Assembly: GCA_027023445.1 (NCBI GenBank)
Contig: JALVVK010000084.1
Location: 1-35,003, forward strand
DNA: 35,003 bases
Reading direction: 5' to 3'
Source of the DNA: Deltaproteobacteria bacterium
GTDB taxonomy: Bacteria > Desulfobacterota > Dissulfuribacteria > Dissulfuribacterales > JALVPX01
Shown in pieces: positions 19,370 to 29,880 of this stretch. Position numbers and translations under genes: made by a program. The notes under the pieces are model-generated. The model did not search any database and was not told the origin of the DNA. It worked only from the letters and a program-made list of their open reading frames with translations. The number at the start of each line of letters is the position of its first letter. Position 1 is the first letter of the stretch.

Positions 19370-20554
19370 ATGAGTGCCAGAACAGTCGAGAAATTTTCAA
19401 TCATCAGGACGGTTGTTTGGTTTGCGATATCAATTTGCCTTGTGTTAGTCCCATTCCCCCTGGTCCATGCCTCGCAGGGGGTAACATCTACTTCCATATT
19501 ACTTTGTGCCTCCAATGCCCAGAGTGGACCGGCCATGTTTCTCGGAAAAGAGTACACAAAGGGTTTTAATGCGGTATTTTCCCAGGTCAATAAAAATAGT
19601 GGTATTAACGGCAGAAAGATTGAGCTGAATGTTCTCGATGATGGTTATGAGCCTGACAGGGCCATTGAAAACACCAATAAGTTTGTCAACTCTGGCTGCT
19701 TTCTCCTAACAGGTTATGTGGGGACTCCAACCTCCAAGGCAACCCTCCCTGTAGCAGAAAAGGCAGGCATTCCCTACTTTTTCCCCTTTACAGGCGCAGA
19801 ATTTTTAAGAAATCCGGTCCGGCCTCTGGTCTTTAATCTGAGGGCCTCATATTTTATGGAGACCGAAGAGATGGTCCATTACCTTGCGGATGTGAAGGGG
19901 CTGAAGAAAATAGCCATCTTCTATCAGGATGATTCATATGGCCGCGCAGGGCTTAAGGGGTTTAAAAAGGCCATGGACAAGAGGGGACTAAAAATAGCGG
20001 GGGAGGCCACATATCCAAGAAACACCGTTGCTGTGAGCAGGGCCGTTATAACTATGCGCAGGATAAGGCCTGAGGCGATAGTAATGATCGGGGCATATGA
20101 GCCATGTGCCGCCTTTATCAAGAAGGCGAAAAAGGTGGGGCTGACCAATACCCGCTTTATAAACATCTCTTTTGTGGGGAGCAAAGCGCTTCTCAAGGAA
20201 CTCGGGCCATATGGCGAGGGCGTACTGGTTACACAGGTGGTTCCTCTTCCATGGGATAGTTCCCTGCCAGGTATAAGGGATTATTTACAGACAATGAAGG
20301 CGGCCTATCCTGGCTTTGAACCCGGTTTTGTGAGTCTTGAGGGTTATCTTGCTGCAAAGACCCTGGTTCAGGTTTTAAAAAATGCAGGCAATGATCCCAC
20401 GAGGAAATCAGTTGTGGCCGCGGCTGATAATCTCAGAAATTTTGATCTTGGTATAAATGTGCCCATCTCCTTTTCACCCACAGACCATCAGGGCATGGAA
20501 AAGGTATATCTTACCGTGATAAAGGACGGAAAATTCCAGCAGGTCAACTATTGA
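19370..20554 (+). CDS. Leu/Ile/Val-type (type I fold) periplasmic substrate-binding protein
   Basis: Signal-peptide-like N-terminus ([22 protein letters not shown]); [57 protein letters not shown] aaaggaggcctttaaaATG. Confidence 0.85.
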   Translation: MSARTVEKFSIIRTVVWFAISICLVLVPFPLVHASQGVTSTSILLCASNAQSGPAMFLGKEYTKGFNAVFSQVNKNSGINGRKIELNVLDDGYEPDRAIENTNKFVNSGCFLLTGYVGTPTSKATLPVAEKAGIPYFFPFTGAEFLRNPVRPLVFNLRASYFMETEEMVHYLADVKGLKKIAIFYQDDSYGRAGLKGFKKAMDKRGLKIAGEATYPRNTVAVSRAVITMRRIRPEAIVMIGAYEPCAAFIKKAKKVGLTNTRFINISFVGSKALLKELGPYGEGVLVTQVVPLPWDSSLPGIRDYLQTMKAAYPGFEPGFVSLEGYLAAKTLVQVLKNAGNDPTRKSVVAAADNLRNFDLGINVPISFSPTDHQGMEKVYLTVIKDGKFQQVNY

Positions 20555-20567
20555 TCAGGAGCATAAA

Positions 20568-22625
20568 ATGGGACAGATATTCAGCCGAATAAGGATATCA
20601 TGGCTTGTGGCAGCTACCTTTGTCTTTGGGATAACGGCCCTTGGCTTCATTTGCCTGTTGTCATACCTCAACATGAAAGATGGCCTTAAGGGCTTTGACC
20701 AGGTGGCATCTCTCGTGATTTCGCAAAGTCAAAACGCGGATCAGGACACGGATACCTCTGCCATCCTGACACTTGAGCGTGTAAAGGCAGATATTTTTTC
20801 ACTCTATGACGCCAACGAACCTCGACTCATAACAAAAGTACAAAAAAGGGCAGAAAGTGATTTTGATGCTATAGAATCCATTCCCAGGGCCAAATCAGTT
20901 GTTTCGGGCCTACGACAGTTCATAAAGAAGGCCTCTGAGGTTAACATTGGAATACTTGATGCCAGGAAAAGATGGAAGGCAAAGACGAAAGACATTCTCC
21001 AACAGTATGCACAGGTACGCAAAAACATACTGGATGCTGTGGATGAGGCCGAATTCAATCTTATAATGAGTGGAGATGCCATTGCCAGGGCCTCCAACCC
21101 TAAAGATGTAAAGAAAAAGACAGACAAGCTCATTAATGTGGACTACATGGCCGTTTCCACCCTCAAGAATATCCTTGGCCATTTCCAGGATTTTCTTTTG
21201 ATAAGGGCGGAGCTTGCTTCTGTTGACGAGCCGGAATACATGGAACCCTTGAAAGAACGGTTTAACGCCGCCTTTTACAAGATCTCCCAGCTTGTTGGAG
21301 GCCTTAACGGCTTGCCTATTGGAAGTAAAACCAAAACTTCCATAAAACATGCCCTGGATTCCATGAAAAGGGATGTTTCCACCATGTTCGGCCTGAGACA
21401 GGATATGCTGGCTAAAAAGGCCGAGAAGAATAAACTTATGCACCAGATGGCTGCATTGTCACACCAACTCGATAAAATTTCCGTTGATATTTCTGGGGCA
21501 ATCACGTCAGAGGTTTCTGCTATAGCAAAGCAACAGAAGGAGCAACTCAATAGCAGGCTTAAAATCATGGGAATAGTACTGGCTGTTAGCGTGTTTCTGT
21601 GCCTGTTCATTGGGGTATCTCTGACACGATTCCTTACAAAGCGGTTTGAGGCGGTTGCACGTCTGCTTAACAGTCTTTTTGACAGGATCTCCAGTGGAAA
21701 TTTCAACTTCAGTGACCTTGAAAGACTCAAGGGAGACGATGAGCTTGCACATATCCAAAATCTTCTTTTTGAGACGGTGGTAAAGGTTGGAAACATCCTG
21801 AAGGAGGTTTCCAAGAGCTCCGGAGAGGTCTTTGACAAGACCACCAAACTGGATAAGGCGGCCAACAGTATGGCCATATCGGCTGGCAGGGCAGAAGAAG
21901 TCGCAGTGGACATTCAGTCCCTTGCCAAGGTGACAAATGACTATGTCTCAAAGGTAAATTCCTCTATAGAAGAGGTTAACTATGCCATTGACCGGGTAGT
22001 TGACCACGTCAGTTCCTCAAGCGCGGATGCCGCAGAAGCGGAGGTAAAATTGACGGACGTAAAGAGTGCGGTAAACGAACTCGTGACATCTTCCCAGAAG
22101 ATTGGCGAGATCACCAGTCTTATCGGTTCCATTGCCCAACAGACCAATCTCTTGGCCCTTAATGCAACCATAGAGGCCGCAAGGGCTGGAGAGGCTGGTA
22201 AGGGTTTCGCTGTTGTGGCCAACGAGGTCAAGGAACTCGCAAAAGAAACAGGTGGATCAGTGGAGGAAATCGAGAGAATAGTATCTGAAATTCAGGACGG
22301 TGTTCGCCGGGTAAGTACGACCATAGATCATGCATCCACCACAATTGCCACTATTTCGCAGGAATCCGCCAGGGTAGAAAATAGCATAGAAGAAGAAAGA
22401 AACGCCATTCATGAAATCACAAGTCAGGCAGAAGAGACCAAGCACGAAACAGAGGCTATTGTGGAAAGAATAAAGGAAATTGTTGATACCTCACAGACCA
22501 CCTCTGTCCTTGCAAAAGAGGTGAAGAGTGTATCTGAAAATCTACAGAGTGTAGGGACAAGGCTGAGAGAGGCACTGTCGCGGTTCAGGCTTGGTGCCCA
22601 AAGAGATGCCGATGAGGCCGTGTAG
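20568..22625 (+). CDS. Methyl-accepting chemotaxis protein with periplasmic sensor domain
   Basis: TM1 near the N-terminus, TM2 [22 protein letters not shown], signalling tip [40 protein letters not shown]. Confidence 0.93.
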   Translation: MGQIFSRIRISWLVAATFVFGITALGFICLLSYLNMKDGLKGFDQVASLVISQSQNADQDTDTSAILTLERVKADIFSLYDANEPRLITKVQKRAESDFDAIESIPRAKSVVSGLRQFIKKASEVNIGILDARKRWKAKTKDILQQYAQVRKNILDAVDEAEFNLIMSGDAIARASNPKDVKKKTDKLINVDYMAVSTLKNILGHFQDFLLIRAELASVDEPEYMEPLKERFNAAFYKISQLVGGLNGLPIGSKTKTSIKHALDSMKRDVSTMFGLRQDMLAKKAEKNKLMHQMAALSHQLDKISVDISGAITSEVSAIAKQQKEQLNSRLKIMGIVLAVSVFLCLFIGVSLTRFLTKRFEAVARLLNSLFDRISSGNFNFSDLERLKGDDELAHIQNLLFETVVKVGNILKEVSKSSGEVFDKTTKLDKAANSMAISAGRAEEVAVDIQSLAKVTNDYVSKVNSSIEEVNYAIDRVVDHVSSSSADAAEAEVKLTDVKSAVNELVTSSQKIGEITSLIGSIAQQTNLLALNATIEAARAGEAGKGFAVVANEVKELAKETGGSVEEIERIVSEIQDGVRRVSTTIDHASTTIATISQESARVENSIEEERNAIHEITSQAEETKHETEAIVERIKEIVDTSQTTSVLAKEVKSVSENLQSVGTRLREALSRFRLGAQRDADEAV

Positions 22626-22859
22626 GCAGAATTGAAATGGGCTATATCCATTGAGTCCTGGCCCTAAGCCCTGAAATGACCATGCAGTATGCAAATCAAG
22701 GGCAGGAATGAAGTGACTTCTTGCGTCTTTAAATACCGTCTCCACCCTCTTTAAGGTACTTGGTCATAAAAGTACATTCGTTGATTTTTATCCCCAAGCC
22801 CCTTTTAAAAAAGGTCTTGAGGTAAGTTGTGTGTCACAATTGTTGGAGGTCTTTTCGTT

Positions 22860-23027
22860 ATGAGACCGCCTGACCTTGAGCTGTGTAGTTGGAATAATAT
22901 CCCCTTAATGTTTTTGGACCCTGATGTACGGTTCAGGATAATTTCGGGGTATAAATTGAATAATCCGTTGTCATCGTTTTTTTCTAATGGTAGTCTTTCG
23001 GCATGGACTTTCAACTTAAATGGTTAG
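22860..23027 (+). CDS. Small ORF (55 aa) overlapping the start of the radical SAM gene; uncertain
   Basis: GGAGG Shine-Dalgarno ~9 nt upstream of ATG (ggaggtcttttcgttATG); overlaps 23003 by 25 nt; part of track ORF 22827..23027. Confidence 0.3.
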   Translation: MRPPDLELCSWNNIPLMFLDPDVRFRIISGYKLNNPLSSFFSNGSLSAWTFNLNG

Positions 23028-24061
23028 CATGGGAAATTACAAGGCGATGTAATCTGCATTGTGTGCACTGCCGTTCATCCTCAGAGATGGACGTCAAGGG
23101 TCATCCGGATTTTCCCCTGGAGGAGGCACGCAGGGTAATAGACGATATAGCAGGTTTTGCAAGGCCTGTTGTGGTCCTGTCCGGCGGGGAGCCTCTTTTG
23201 AGAGACGATGTGTTTGAGATCGCCTCTTATGGCACGCGGAAAGGCCTCAGGATGTGCCTTGCCACCAACGGAACGCTGGTAACACCCGATGTGTGCGGGA
23301 AGATCAGGGATTCCGGTATCTGCATGGTTTCCCTGAGCCTTGATGGCTCCACCGCGGAGGTGCACGACAATTTCAGGCAGCAGCCGGGAGCCTTTGACGG
23401 CACCATCAACGCCGCCCGGCTGTTCAGGGAAAACGGCATCAGTTTCCTGATCAATTCCTCATTTACCAAAAGGAATCAGCCAGAGGTGCAGAAGGTTTAC
23501 AGACTGGCAAAGGAGATCGGGGCCACGGCGTGGTACATGTTTATGATTGTGCCTACAGGAAGAGGTAAGGAAATCCTGGACGAACTTATATCGCCTGAGG
23601 ATTATGAGGAACTTCTCAAGTGGCACTATGAGATGGAAAAACATGAGGACCAGATCCTTGTAAGGCCGACCTGCGCTCCCCATTACTATCGTATAAGGAT
23701 GCAGATGGCCAGGAAGGAAGGAATCAAGGTCCAGCATCGTTCCCTGAAGTTTTCCACGGGAGGGGCGAAGGGATGCCTGGCAGGCCAGCTTATCGCCCTG
23801 ATTGACGTGGATGGAAATGTTCTTCCCTGCAGCTACTTCCCCAAGGCCGCGGGCAACATAAGGGAATCCTCCATGAAAGATATATGGGAGAACAGCCGGC
23901 TTTTTAAAGAACTCAGGGATTATTCCTCATACAGGGGGCGTTGCGGCAAGTGTGAGTACGTGAGGGTTTGCGGGGGGTGCAGGGCCAGGGCCTATGCCAT
24001 AAACGGTGATTATCTGGCAGAGGAGCCCTTTTGTAACTACATGCCTAAAAATTATTCCTGA
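23003..24061 (+). CDS. Radical SAM/SPASM protein, AhbD-like (heme biosynthesis)
   Basis: [19 protein letters not shown] (CxxxCxxC); C-terminal [36 protein letters not shown]-type cysteines resembling AhbD. Confidence 0.82.
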   Translation: MDFQLKWLAWEITRRCNLHCVHCRSSSEMDVKGHPDFPLEEARRVIDDIAGFARPVVVLSGGEPLLRDDVFEIASYGTRKGLRMCLATNGTLVTPDVCGKIRDSGICMVSLSLDGSTAEVHDNFRQQPGAFDGTINAARLFRENGISFLINSSFTKRNQPEVQKVYRLAKEIGATAWYMFMIVPTGRGKEILDELISPEDYEELLKWHYEMEKHEDQILVRPTCAPHYYRIRMQMARKEGIKVQHRSLKFSTGGAKGCLAGQLIALIDVDGNVLPCSYFPKAAGNIRESSMKDIWENSRLFKELRDYSSYRGRCGKCEYVRVCGGCRARAYAINGDYLAEEPFCNYMPKNYS

Positions 24062-24325
24062 TTATACACTTCAGATGCCTGAGAAAATGATTTACCGTGG
24101 AAATAGCTCATGGGGCATAGCTCATGATTTAAGGAAAAGGATGATTTTTTGTGACTATCATCTTGTGAGCCATGGGCATGAAAATGCTGGATGATAAGTG
24201 GTGAATTGTAAATTATAGCAAGCAAGATTTTTAATCTTTTACTTTGAGCTTTGAGCTATTTCTTCCAGTTGCGTTCCCTTTGCCATGTATGTTTGGCAAA
24301 CTTGCGAGCCGCATAATCCGGGATT
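24054..24325. repeat. Copy 1 of ~0.27 kb intergenic element with degenerate terminal inverted repeats and internal heptamer arrays
   Basis: Aligned by eye with 29881-30167 along its full length; right end GCATAATCCGGG at 24311-24322, left end CCTGATTATACAC. Confidence 0.8.
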
Positions 24326-24360
24326 ATACAGTGGATAAAGGCTGATACAGGAGGATACGA

Positions 24361-25386
24361 GTGAACGACGCTTTTTTGAAGGCCTGCGCAGGTGAACCCG
24401 TTCGCCCGGTGCCGGTATGGATCATGAGACAGGCCGGACGATATCTACCTGAGTACAGGGAAGTAAGGGGACAGACGGATTTCCTCACCCTTTGCAAGAC
24501 CCCTGAGCTGGCCGCAAAGGTAACATTGCAGCCGGTTGATATACTGGGAGTGGACGCGGCCATCCTCTTTTCAGACATACTTATTCCCCTGGAGGCCATG
24601 GGGTCCGGGCTTGTTTTTTCCGAGGGACGCGGCCCTGTGCTGGATCCTCCCTTCAGGTCAGAGGCCGACCTTGACCGCTTGCACTGCATAGACCCGGAAT
24701 CAGAGGTTCCTTTTGTGCTTGAGACCATTCGAATACTAAGGGAGCAGTTGAAACACAAGGTGCCACTTATCGGTTTTGCCGGCGCCCCGTTCACCCTGGC
24801 CACCTACCTGATTGAAGGTGGGACAACCAAGTCCTTTGTGCATACCAGGCGTCTGCTTTTTGGAGTTCCTGCGCTTTTTGCCAGTCTGATGGAACTGCTT
24901 ACCGACGTAACCATTGCGTATCTAAGTTCCCAGATTCGAGCCGGGGCCCAGGCCGTTCAGCTGTTTGATACCTGGGCAGGGATACTGTCCCGGGAGGAAT
25001 ACGGGGCCCATGTGCTTCCCCATGTAAAGCGCATCATGGAGGAGCTTTCATCCCTGGGGGTGCCGAGGATCTACTTTGTCCTGGATGGCTGTCACATACT
25101 GGAATCCATAAAAGAGACAGGAGCCGACGTGATCGGGCTTGACTGGCGCACAGAGATTTCCCGCGCTGTTTCAAGGCTTGGGCCAGAGGTGGTTCTTCAG
25201 GGCAACCTCGATCCCGGCTGCCTGTTCATGCAGGAGGAGGCCCTCAGGAGGCGGGTGGCCCGCATCCTTGAGCAGGGCAGGGAGGCAAGGGCCCACATAT
25301 TCAACCTGGGACACGGCATCATGCCTGAGGTGTCCCCGGAAAAGGCCAGGCTACTGGTCGAGATGGTCCATGAACTGTCTGCGTAA
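24361..25386 (+). CDS. hemE: Uroporphyrinogen decarboxylase
   Basis: PVWIMRQAGRYLPEYREVRG, FSDILIPLEAMG, GFAGAPFTLATYLIEGG, NLGHGIMPEVSPE; GTG start. Confidence 0.96.
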   Translation: MNDAFLKACAGEPVRPVPVWIMRQAGRYLPEYREVRGQTDFLTLCKTPELAAKVTLQPVDILGVDAAILFSDILIPLEAMGSGLVFSEGRGPVLDPPFRSEADLDRLHCIDPESEVPFVLETIRILREQLKHKVPLIGFAGAPFTLATYLIEGGTTKSFVHTRRLLFGVPALFASLMELLTDVTIAYLSSQIRAGAQAVQLFDTWAGILSREEYGAHVLPHVKRIMEELSSLGVPRIYFVLDGCHILESIKETGADVIGLDWRTEISRAVSRLGPEVVLQGNLDPGCLFMQEEALRRRVARILEQGREARAHIFNLGHGIMPEVSPEKARLLVEMVHELSA

Positions 25387-25394
25387 CTGCTGAA

Positions 25395-26360
25395 ATGACC
25401 GGGATTGTTCTTCTTAACATGGGAGGCCCTGATTCCCTGGACGCGGTAAGGCCTTTTCTCTACAATCTTTTTTCAGACAGGGATATTATTCAGCTTGGTC
25501 CCTCTTTCCTGCAGCCCCTGATCGCCTGGTCCATAGCACGCAAGAGGGCGCCTAAGAGCCGGGCCGCGTATGAGAAGATAGGCGGCAGGAGCCCCCTTGC
25601 CGATATCACCGCCAGGCAGGCGGATGCCCTGCAATCCCTTTTAAACAGTAGAGGAGCGGGGCGGGTGATCGTTGCTTCCGGCATGCGCTACTGGCATCCC
25701 CGCACCATTGATGCCTTGAAGGGGCTGAAGGCGCAGGGCGTTAAAAAGGTTCTTGGCCTGTCTCTTTATCCCCACTACAGCAGGGCCACAAGCGGCACGT
25801 CTCTCAGGGATTTCAAAAAGGCGGCGGCCTCGCTTGGTCTTGACGCCACCTCCATTGACTGTTATCCAGATCATCCCGGATATGTTGCCGCCCTTGCTCA
25901 GGTAGTGACAGAGGGAGAGCGCAGGCTCAGGCGGGAGGCTGAATCCTTCACCCTGGTGTACAGCGCCCACAGTCTTCCAAAGAGTATGATAGACCAGGGG
26001 GACCCATACGTGGATCACCTTCACCGGACCATCTCAGCGCTTGAGGCACTGACAGGCATAAGGGGCAGGCTTTGTTTCCAGAGCAGAAGCGGACCTGTTG
26101 AATGGCTTGAGCCTGCAACCGATGTCATGCTGAATGAGCTTGCGTCCAGGGGGGAAAAGGCCTTGCTGGTTCTCCCGATAAGTTTCGTTTCCGATCACAT
26201 TGAGACCCTGTACGAGATAGACATGCTATATGGAGATATGATGGCAAAAAGAGGAGTAAGACTTCTGCGAACACAGTCCCTTAACGATAACGCGTTGTTT
26301 ATCAGCGCCCTTGCGGATATGGCCCTGGAAAAAATAAAGGAGGAAGGATGGCAAGGGTAG
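25395..26360 (+). CDS. hemH: Ferrochelatase
   Basis: VLLNMGGPDSLDAVRPFLYNLFSDRDII, LYPHYSRATSGTS, YSAHSLPKSMIDQGDPY, FQSRSGPVEWLEP. Confidence 0.94.
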   Translation: MTGIVLLNMGGPDSLDAVRPFLYNLFSDRDIIQLGPSFLQPLIAWSIARKRAPKSRAAYEKIGGRSPLADITARQADALQSLLNSRGAGRVIVASGMRYWHPRTIDALKGLKAQGVKKVLGLSLYPHYSRATSGTSLRDFKKAAASLGLDATSIDCYPDHPGYVAALAQVVTEGERRLRREAESFTLVYSAHSLPKSMIDQGDPYVDHLHRTISALEALTGIRGRLCFQSRSGPVEWLEPATDVMLNELASRGEKALLVLPISFVSDHIETLYEIDMLYGDMMAKRGVRLLRTQSLNDNALFISALADMALEKIKEEGWQG

Positions 26361-27709
26361 TTGTCATTGGAGGGGGCATGTCCGGCCTTTCCCTTGGATA
26401 TTTTATAAGACAAATGCGTCCTGACTGGGAACTTGCCGTGCTTGAGGCGGAAAACAGGGCCGGAGGCAAGGCCTGGACCGTTGAGCAGGAAGGATTCGTT
26501 ATAGAGAGAGGAGTCAACGGGGTCCTGGACAACAAGCCGTCAACCCTGGATCTCGCGGAGTCTGTTGGTTTAAGGCCCCTGCGCAGTTTTGACACCTCCA
26601 GGAAGAGGTTCGTGGTAAAGGACGGAAGACTGGTAAAGCTGCCCGAGGGGGCGGGAGAGTTCCTGAAAACTCCTTTGCTTTCTCCCTGTGGCAAACTCCG
26701 GGTAATGGCTGAACTTTTTGTCCCCAGAGGGGATCTTTCCAGGGATGAGTCCCTGGAGGAGTTCGCGACAAGGCGCCTTGGCAGGCAGACGCTTGAGAGG
26801 CTGATTGATGCCATGTCCACTGGCATCTATGCGGGGGATTCGTCCCGCCTGTCACTGAAATCCTGTTTTCCCAGGATATATGAGCTTGAGAGGGATTACG
26901 GGGGGCTCATAAAGGCAATGCTGACCCTTCAGATAGAGGCAAGGAAGAAGGGCGGGAAGGGCCCTGGCGCAGGACCCGGAGGCACCCTTACCTCCTTTGA
27001 CCGGGGTATGTCTGAGCTGGCTGACGCCGTTGCGCGTTCCCTGGGGTCCAGCTTCAGGCCGGGCCATTGCGTGGAAGGCGTGGAACCGGCAAAATATGGC
27101 TGGCTGGTTCATCTGAAAGGGGGCAAAAGCATGGAGGCAACACACGTTGCTTTCGCGTGTCCCGCTACCCAGGCAGGGAACCTTCTCAGGCCGCTCAATC
27201 CGGAGGCGGCAGATATTATATCGAATATATATTATCCCCCGGTTGCTGTTGTCGCCCTGGGATTTAGGAAAGGTTCCCTTCCCCGGGAACTTGACGGATT
27301 CGGTTTTCTGTGTCCTGGGCGCGAAAGGCGAAAGATTCTGGGGTGCCTCTGGGATTCGTCCATCTTTAAGGGCAGGGCGCCTGAGGGCTACGAACTTTTA
27401 AGAGTGCTTGCGGGAGGCGCCCGCCTGCCGCAGTTGGTGACACTCTCTGACGAGGAGCTTCTTCACATCGTACGCAAGGACCTGGGGGACCTGATGGGCC
27501 TTAAGGCGGCCCCGGATTTTATCAGCATATTCCGCTGGGACAAGGCCATTCCGCAGTATGAGGTAGGATACGCGGATTCCATGGAAAGATTTTTCCGTTC
27601 CATGGCGCCTTATAAGAATCTTTATTTCCGGTGTAACTGGGTAGGTGGGGTAAGCCTTAACGACTGCGTTGCCAACTCAAGGTCCGTGGCGGAGTCCATG
27701 GCGGCATAG
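26348..27709 (+). CDS. hemY: FAD-dependent protoporphyrinogen/coproporphyrinogen oxidase
   Basis: VVVIGGGMSGLSLGYFIR dinucleotide fold, RAGGKAWTVEQEGFVIERG, STGIYAGDSSRLSLKSCFPRIYELE, C-terminal NWVGGVSLNDCVANSRSVAE. Confidence 0.9.
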   Translation: MARVVVIGGGMSGLSLGYFIRQMRPDWELAVLEAENRAGGKAWTVEQEGFVIERGVNGVLDNKPSTLDLAESVGLRPLRSFDTSRKRFVVKDGRLVKLPEGAGEFLKTPLLSPCGKLRVMAELFVPRGDLSRDESLEEFATRRLGRQTLERLIDAMSTGIYAGDSSRLSLKSCFPRIYELERDYGGLIKAMLTLQIEARKKGGKGPGAGPGGTLTSFDRGMSELADAVARSLGSSFRPGHCVEGVEPAKYGWLVHLKGGKSMEATHVAFACPATQAGNLLRPLNPEAADIISNIYYPPVAVVALGFRKGSLPRELDGFGFLCPGRERRKILGCLWDSSIFKGRAPEGYELLRVLAGGARLPQLVTLSDEELLHIVRKDLGDLMGLKAAPDFISIFRWDKAIPQYEVGYADSMERFFRSMAPYKNLYFRCNWVGGVSLNDCVANSRSVAESMAA

Positions 27710-27929
27710 TAAGAGAGGATTGCCGCTTGCTGTAGCGACGCGCCAGCGGGCGGTAACTCTGATGAACCAAGGGTTCATGATAATCCTGTTGTCCTGTCCA
27801 TGCGCCAGCGAGCAAGAAACAAGGTTGTCAGGGCTGGCAAGCCATATTACGATCAATTTATATTTGCTGTCTTTATAAAACCTTATCCGTTCCCTAAGGC
27901 CAATCACCTTATAAAAATGGAGGTTATCA

Positions 27930-28916
27930 ATGAATAAAGGTGACTTTAAAGGTCCTGACCTTTCAAGGATAAAACCATCCAAGTTGCCGATTCGTTCAGT
28001 CGTTGGTTTCATCGGGCTCTTCCTGGTGGCGCTTGTGCTGTGGAATTCATGGTTTACGGTTGAACCCGAGGAGGTCGGAGTCATATTGAGATTCGGCAAA
28101 TATGCCAGGGAGGCGCCGCCGGGCCTTAATTTCAAGCTCCCTGACCCGATAGAGACGGTAATAAAGGTGCCTGTGCAGAGGCAGCTTAAGGAGGAATTCG
28201 GATTCCGGACAACCGTGCCCGGCGTAAGGACCAAATATTCCAAGAGCAACTATGAAAACGAATCCCTTATGCTTACCGGAGATCTCAACGTGGCCGTGGT
28301 GGAATGGTCCACCCAGTACAGGATAAAAGATCCTTACAAATTTCTTTTTAAGGTCAAGGACTTGAGAAAGACCTTCAGGGACATGAACGAATCCATCATG
28401 CGCGAGGTGGTCGGGAATCGGAACGTAAACGATATACTCACGGTGGGACGCCAGGAGATAGCATCTGAGGTAAAAAGACGTCTCCAGAGGCTCTGTGATC
28501 AGTACGAAACCGGTATTGCCGTGGACCAGATCGTTTTACAGAATGTTAATCCTCCGGACCCTGTAAAGCCGTCATTCAACGAGGTCAATCAGGCTCAGCA
28601 GGAAAAGGAAAAGATGATAAACGAGGCTATGGCGGCATATAACCGGATAATCCCAAAGGCGAAGGGTGAGGCCCTTAAGACCATCCAGCAGGCCGAGGGC
28701 TATGCCACGGACAGGATCAACCGGGCAAAGGGTGATGCAGCGTTTTTTGACGAAATCCTCAAGGCTTATCAGAGGGCGCCTTCTGTCACCAGGGAGAGGT
28801 TATATCTTGAGACCATGGAGAATATCTATCCAAAGGTCAGGAACAAGATCATCATAGACAAAAAAATCAAAAGCCTCCTGCCTTTTTTATCACTTAGCAA
28901 GGGGGATAAAAGATAA
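27930..28916 (+). CDS. hflK: HflK, FtsH modulator SPFH-family membrane protein
   Basis: Single N-terminal TM, TVEPEEVGVILRFGKYAREAPPGLNFKLPDPIE, adjacent to hflC. Confidence 0.93.
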   Translation: MNKGDFKGPDLSRIKPSKLPIRSVVGFIGLFLVALVLWNSWFTVEPEEVGVILRFGKYAREAPPGLNFKLPDPIETVIKVPVQRQLKEEFGFRTTVPGVRTKYSKSNYENESLMLTGDLNVAVVEWSTQYRIKDPYKFLFKVKDLRKTFRDMNESIMREVVGNRNVNDILTVGRQEIASEVKRRLQRLCDQYETGIAVDQIVLQNVNPPDPVKPSFNEVNQAQQEKEKMINEAMAAYNRIIPKAKGEALKTIQQAEGYATDRINRAKGDAAFFDEILKAYQRAPSVTRERLYLETMENIYPKVRNKIIIDKKIKSLLPFLSLSKGDKR

Positions 28917-29857
28917 TGAAAAGTACTCTTTCTGTAATAGCGGCGGTTATTGTCGTTATTGTTATAATGGTGGTAGGCGGAAGTTTTTACATTGTGAATG
29001 AGACCCAGCAGGTGATCATTACCCAGTTCGGCAAACCTGTGGGTAAACCGATTGTGGACCCGGGGCTGCACGTAAAGCTCCCGTTTGTTCAACAGGCCAA
29101 CTACTTTGATAAGAGATTTCTTGCCTGGGATGGGAATCCCAACCAGATTCCAACCAAGGACAAGAGGTTCATATGGGTTGATACCTATGCCAGGTGGCGG
29201 ATAGCAAAACCGCTTCTTTTCTTTCAGCGCCTGAGGGACTTGCGGCGCGCCCAGTCCAGACTTGACGACATCCTGGACGGAGAGACACGAAATACCATTG
29301 CCAAACACAATCTGCTGGAACTTGTGCGAACATCTAGCCCCACGTCCGGTGACACGGGAACCCATGGTTACATACAGAAGGACGTGATGCAGGAGGTTAT
29401 CCATTTTGGCAGGGAGAAGCTCTCAAAAGAGGTCCTCAAGGCAGCGCAGGCAAGAAGCGCTGAACTCGGTATAGAGATCCTGGACTTCAGGTTCAAAAGG
29501 ATAAACTACGTTGAGGCGGTTCGCCGTGAGGTCTATGCAAGGATGATATCGGAGAGAAAACGTATTGCCGAACAGTACCGGTCCGAGGGAGCGGGACAGG
29601 CTGCCAAGATCCAGGGAGAAAGGGACAGACAACTCAAGGTGATACGGTCCGAGGCGTACAGAAAGGCCCAGGAGATAAAGGGAAAGGCAGATGCCCAGGC
29701 AGCCGATATCTACGCGTCCGCATATAATAAGGACAAGGATTTTTATAAGTTCTTAAAGACCATGAGTACCTATAATAAAATCCTGGATAAGGACACGCTG
29801 CTCATTCTTTCAACAGACAGTGAAATCCTGAAATATCTGCAGACGCCGGGCAAATAG
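28916..29857 (+). CDS. hflC: HflC, FtsH modulator SPFH-family membrane protein
   Basis: N-terminal TM, VNETQQVIITQFGKPVGKPIVDPGLHVKLPF, YRSEGAGQAAKIQGERDRQLKVIRSEAY. Confidence 0.93.
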   Translation: MKSTLSVIAAVIVVIVIMVVGGSFYIVNETQQVIITQFGKPVGKPIVDPGLHVKLPFVQQANYFDKRFLAWDGNPNQIPTKDKRFIWVDTYARWRIAKPLLFFQRLRDLRRAQSRLDDILDGETRNTIAKHNLLELVRTSSPTSGDTGTHGYIQKDVMQEVIHFGREKLSKEVLKAAQARSAELGIEILDFRFKRINYVEAVRREVYARMISERKRIAEQYRSEGAGQAAKIQGERDRQLKVIRSEAYRKAQEIKGKADAQAADIYASAYNKDKDFYKFLKTMSTYNKILDKDTLLILSTDSEILKYLQTPGK

Positions 29858-29880
29858 CCGTACAGGGGCCGCGCGCCTTA

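Noticed and set aside
22788-22822. Possible terminator around CCCCTTTTAAAAAAGG after the first MCP
   Set aside because: AT-rich weak stem without a clear U-tract; not convincing
24006-24194. 62-aa plus-strand ORF across element copy 1
   Set aside because: Lies in non-coding heptamer repeat sequence and overlaps the radical SAM 3' end
27730-27815. Direct repeat GCGCCAGCG(G/A)GC and short palindrome ATGAACCAAGGGTTCAT upstream of hflK
   Set aside because: Short, isolated and without clear regulatory context; could be chance
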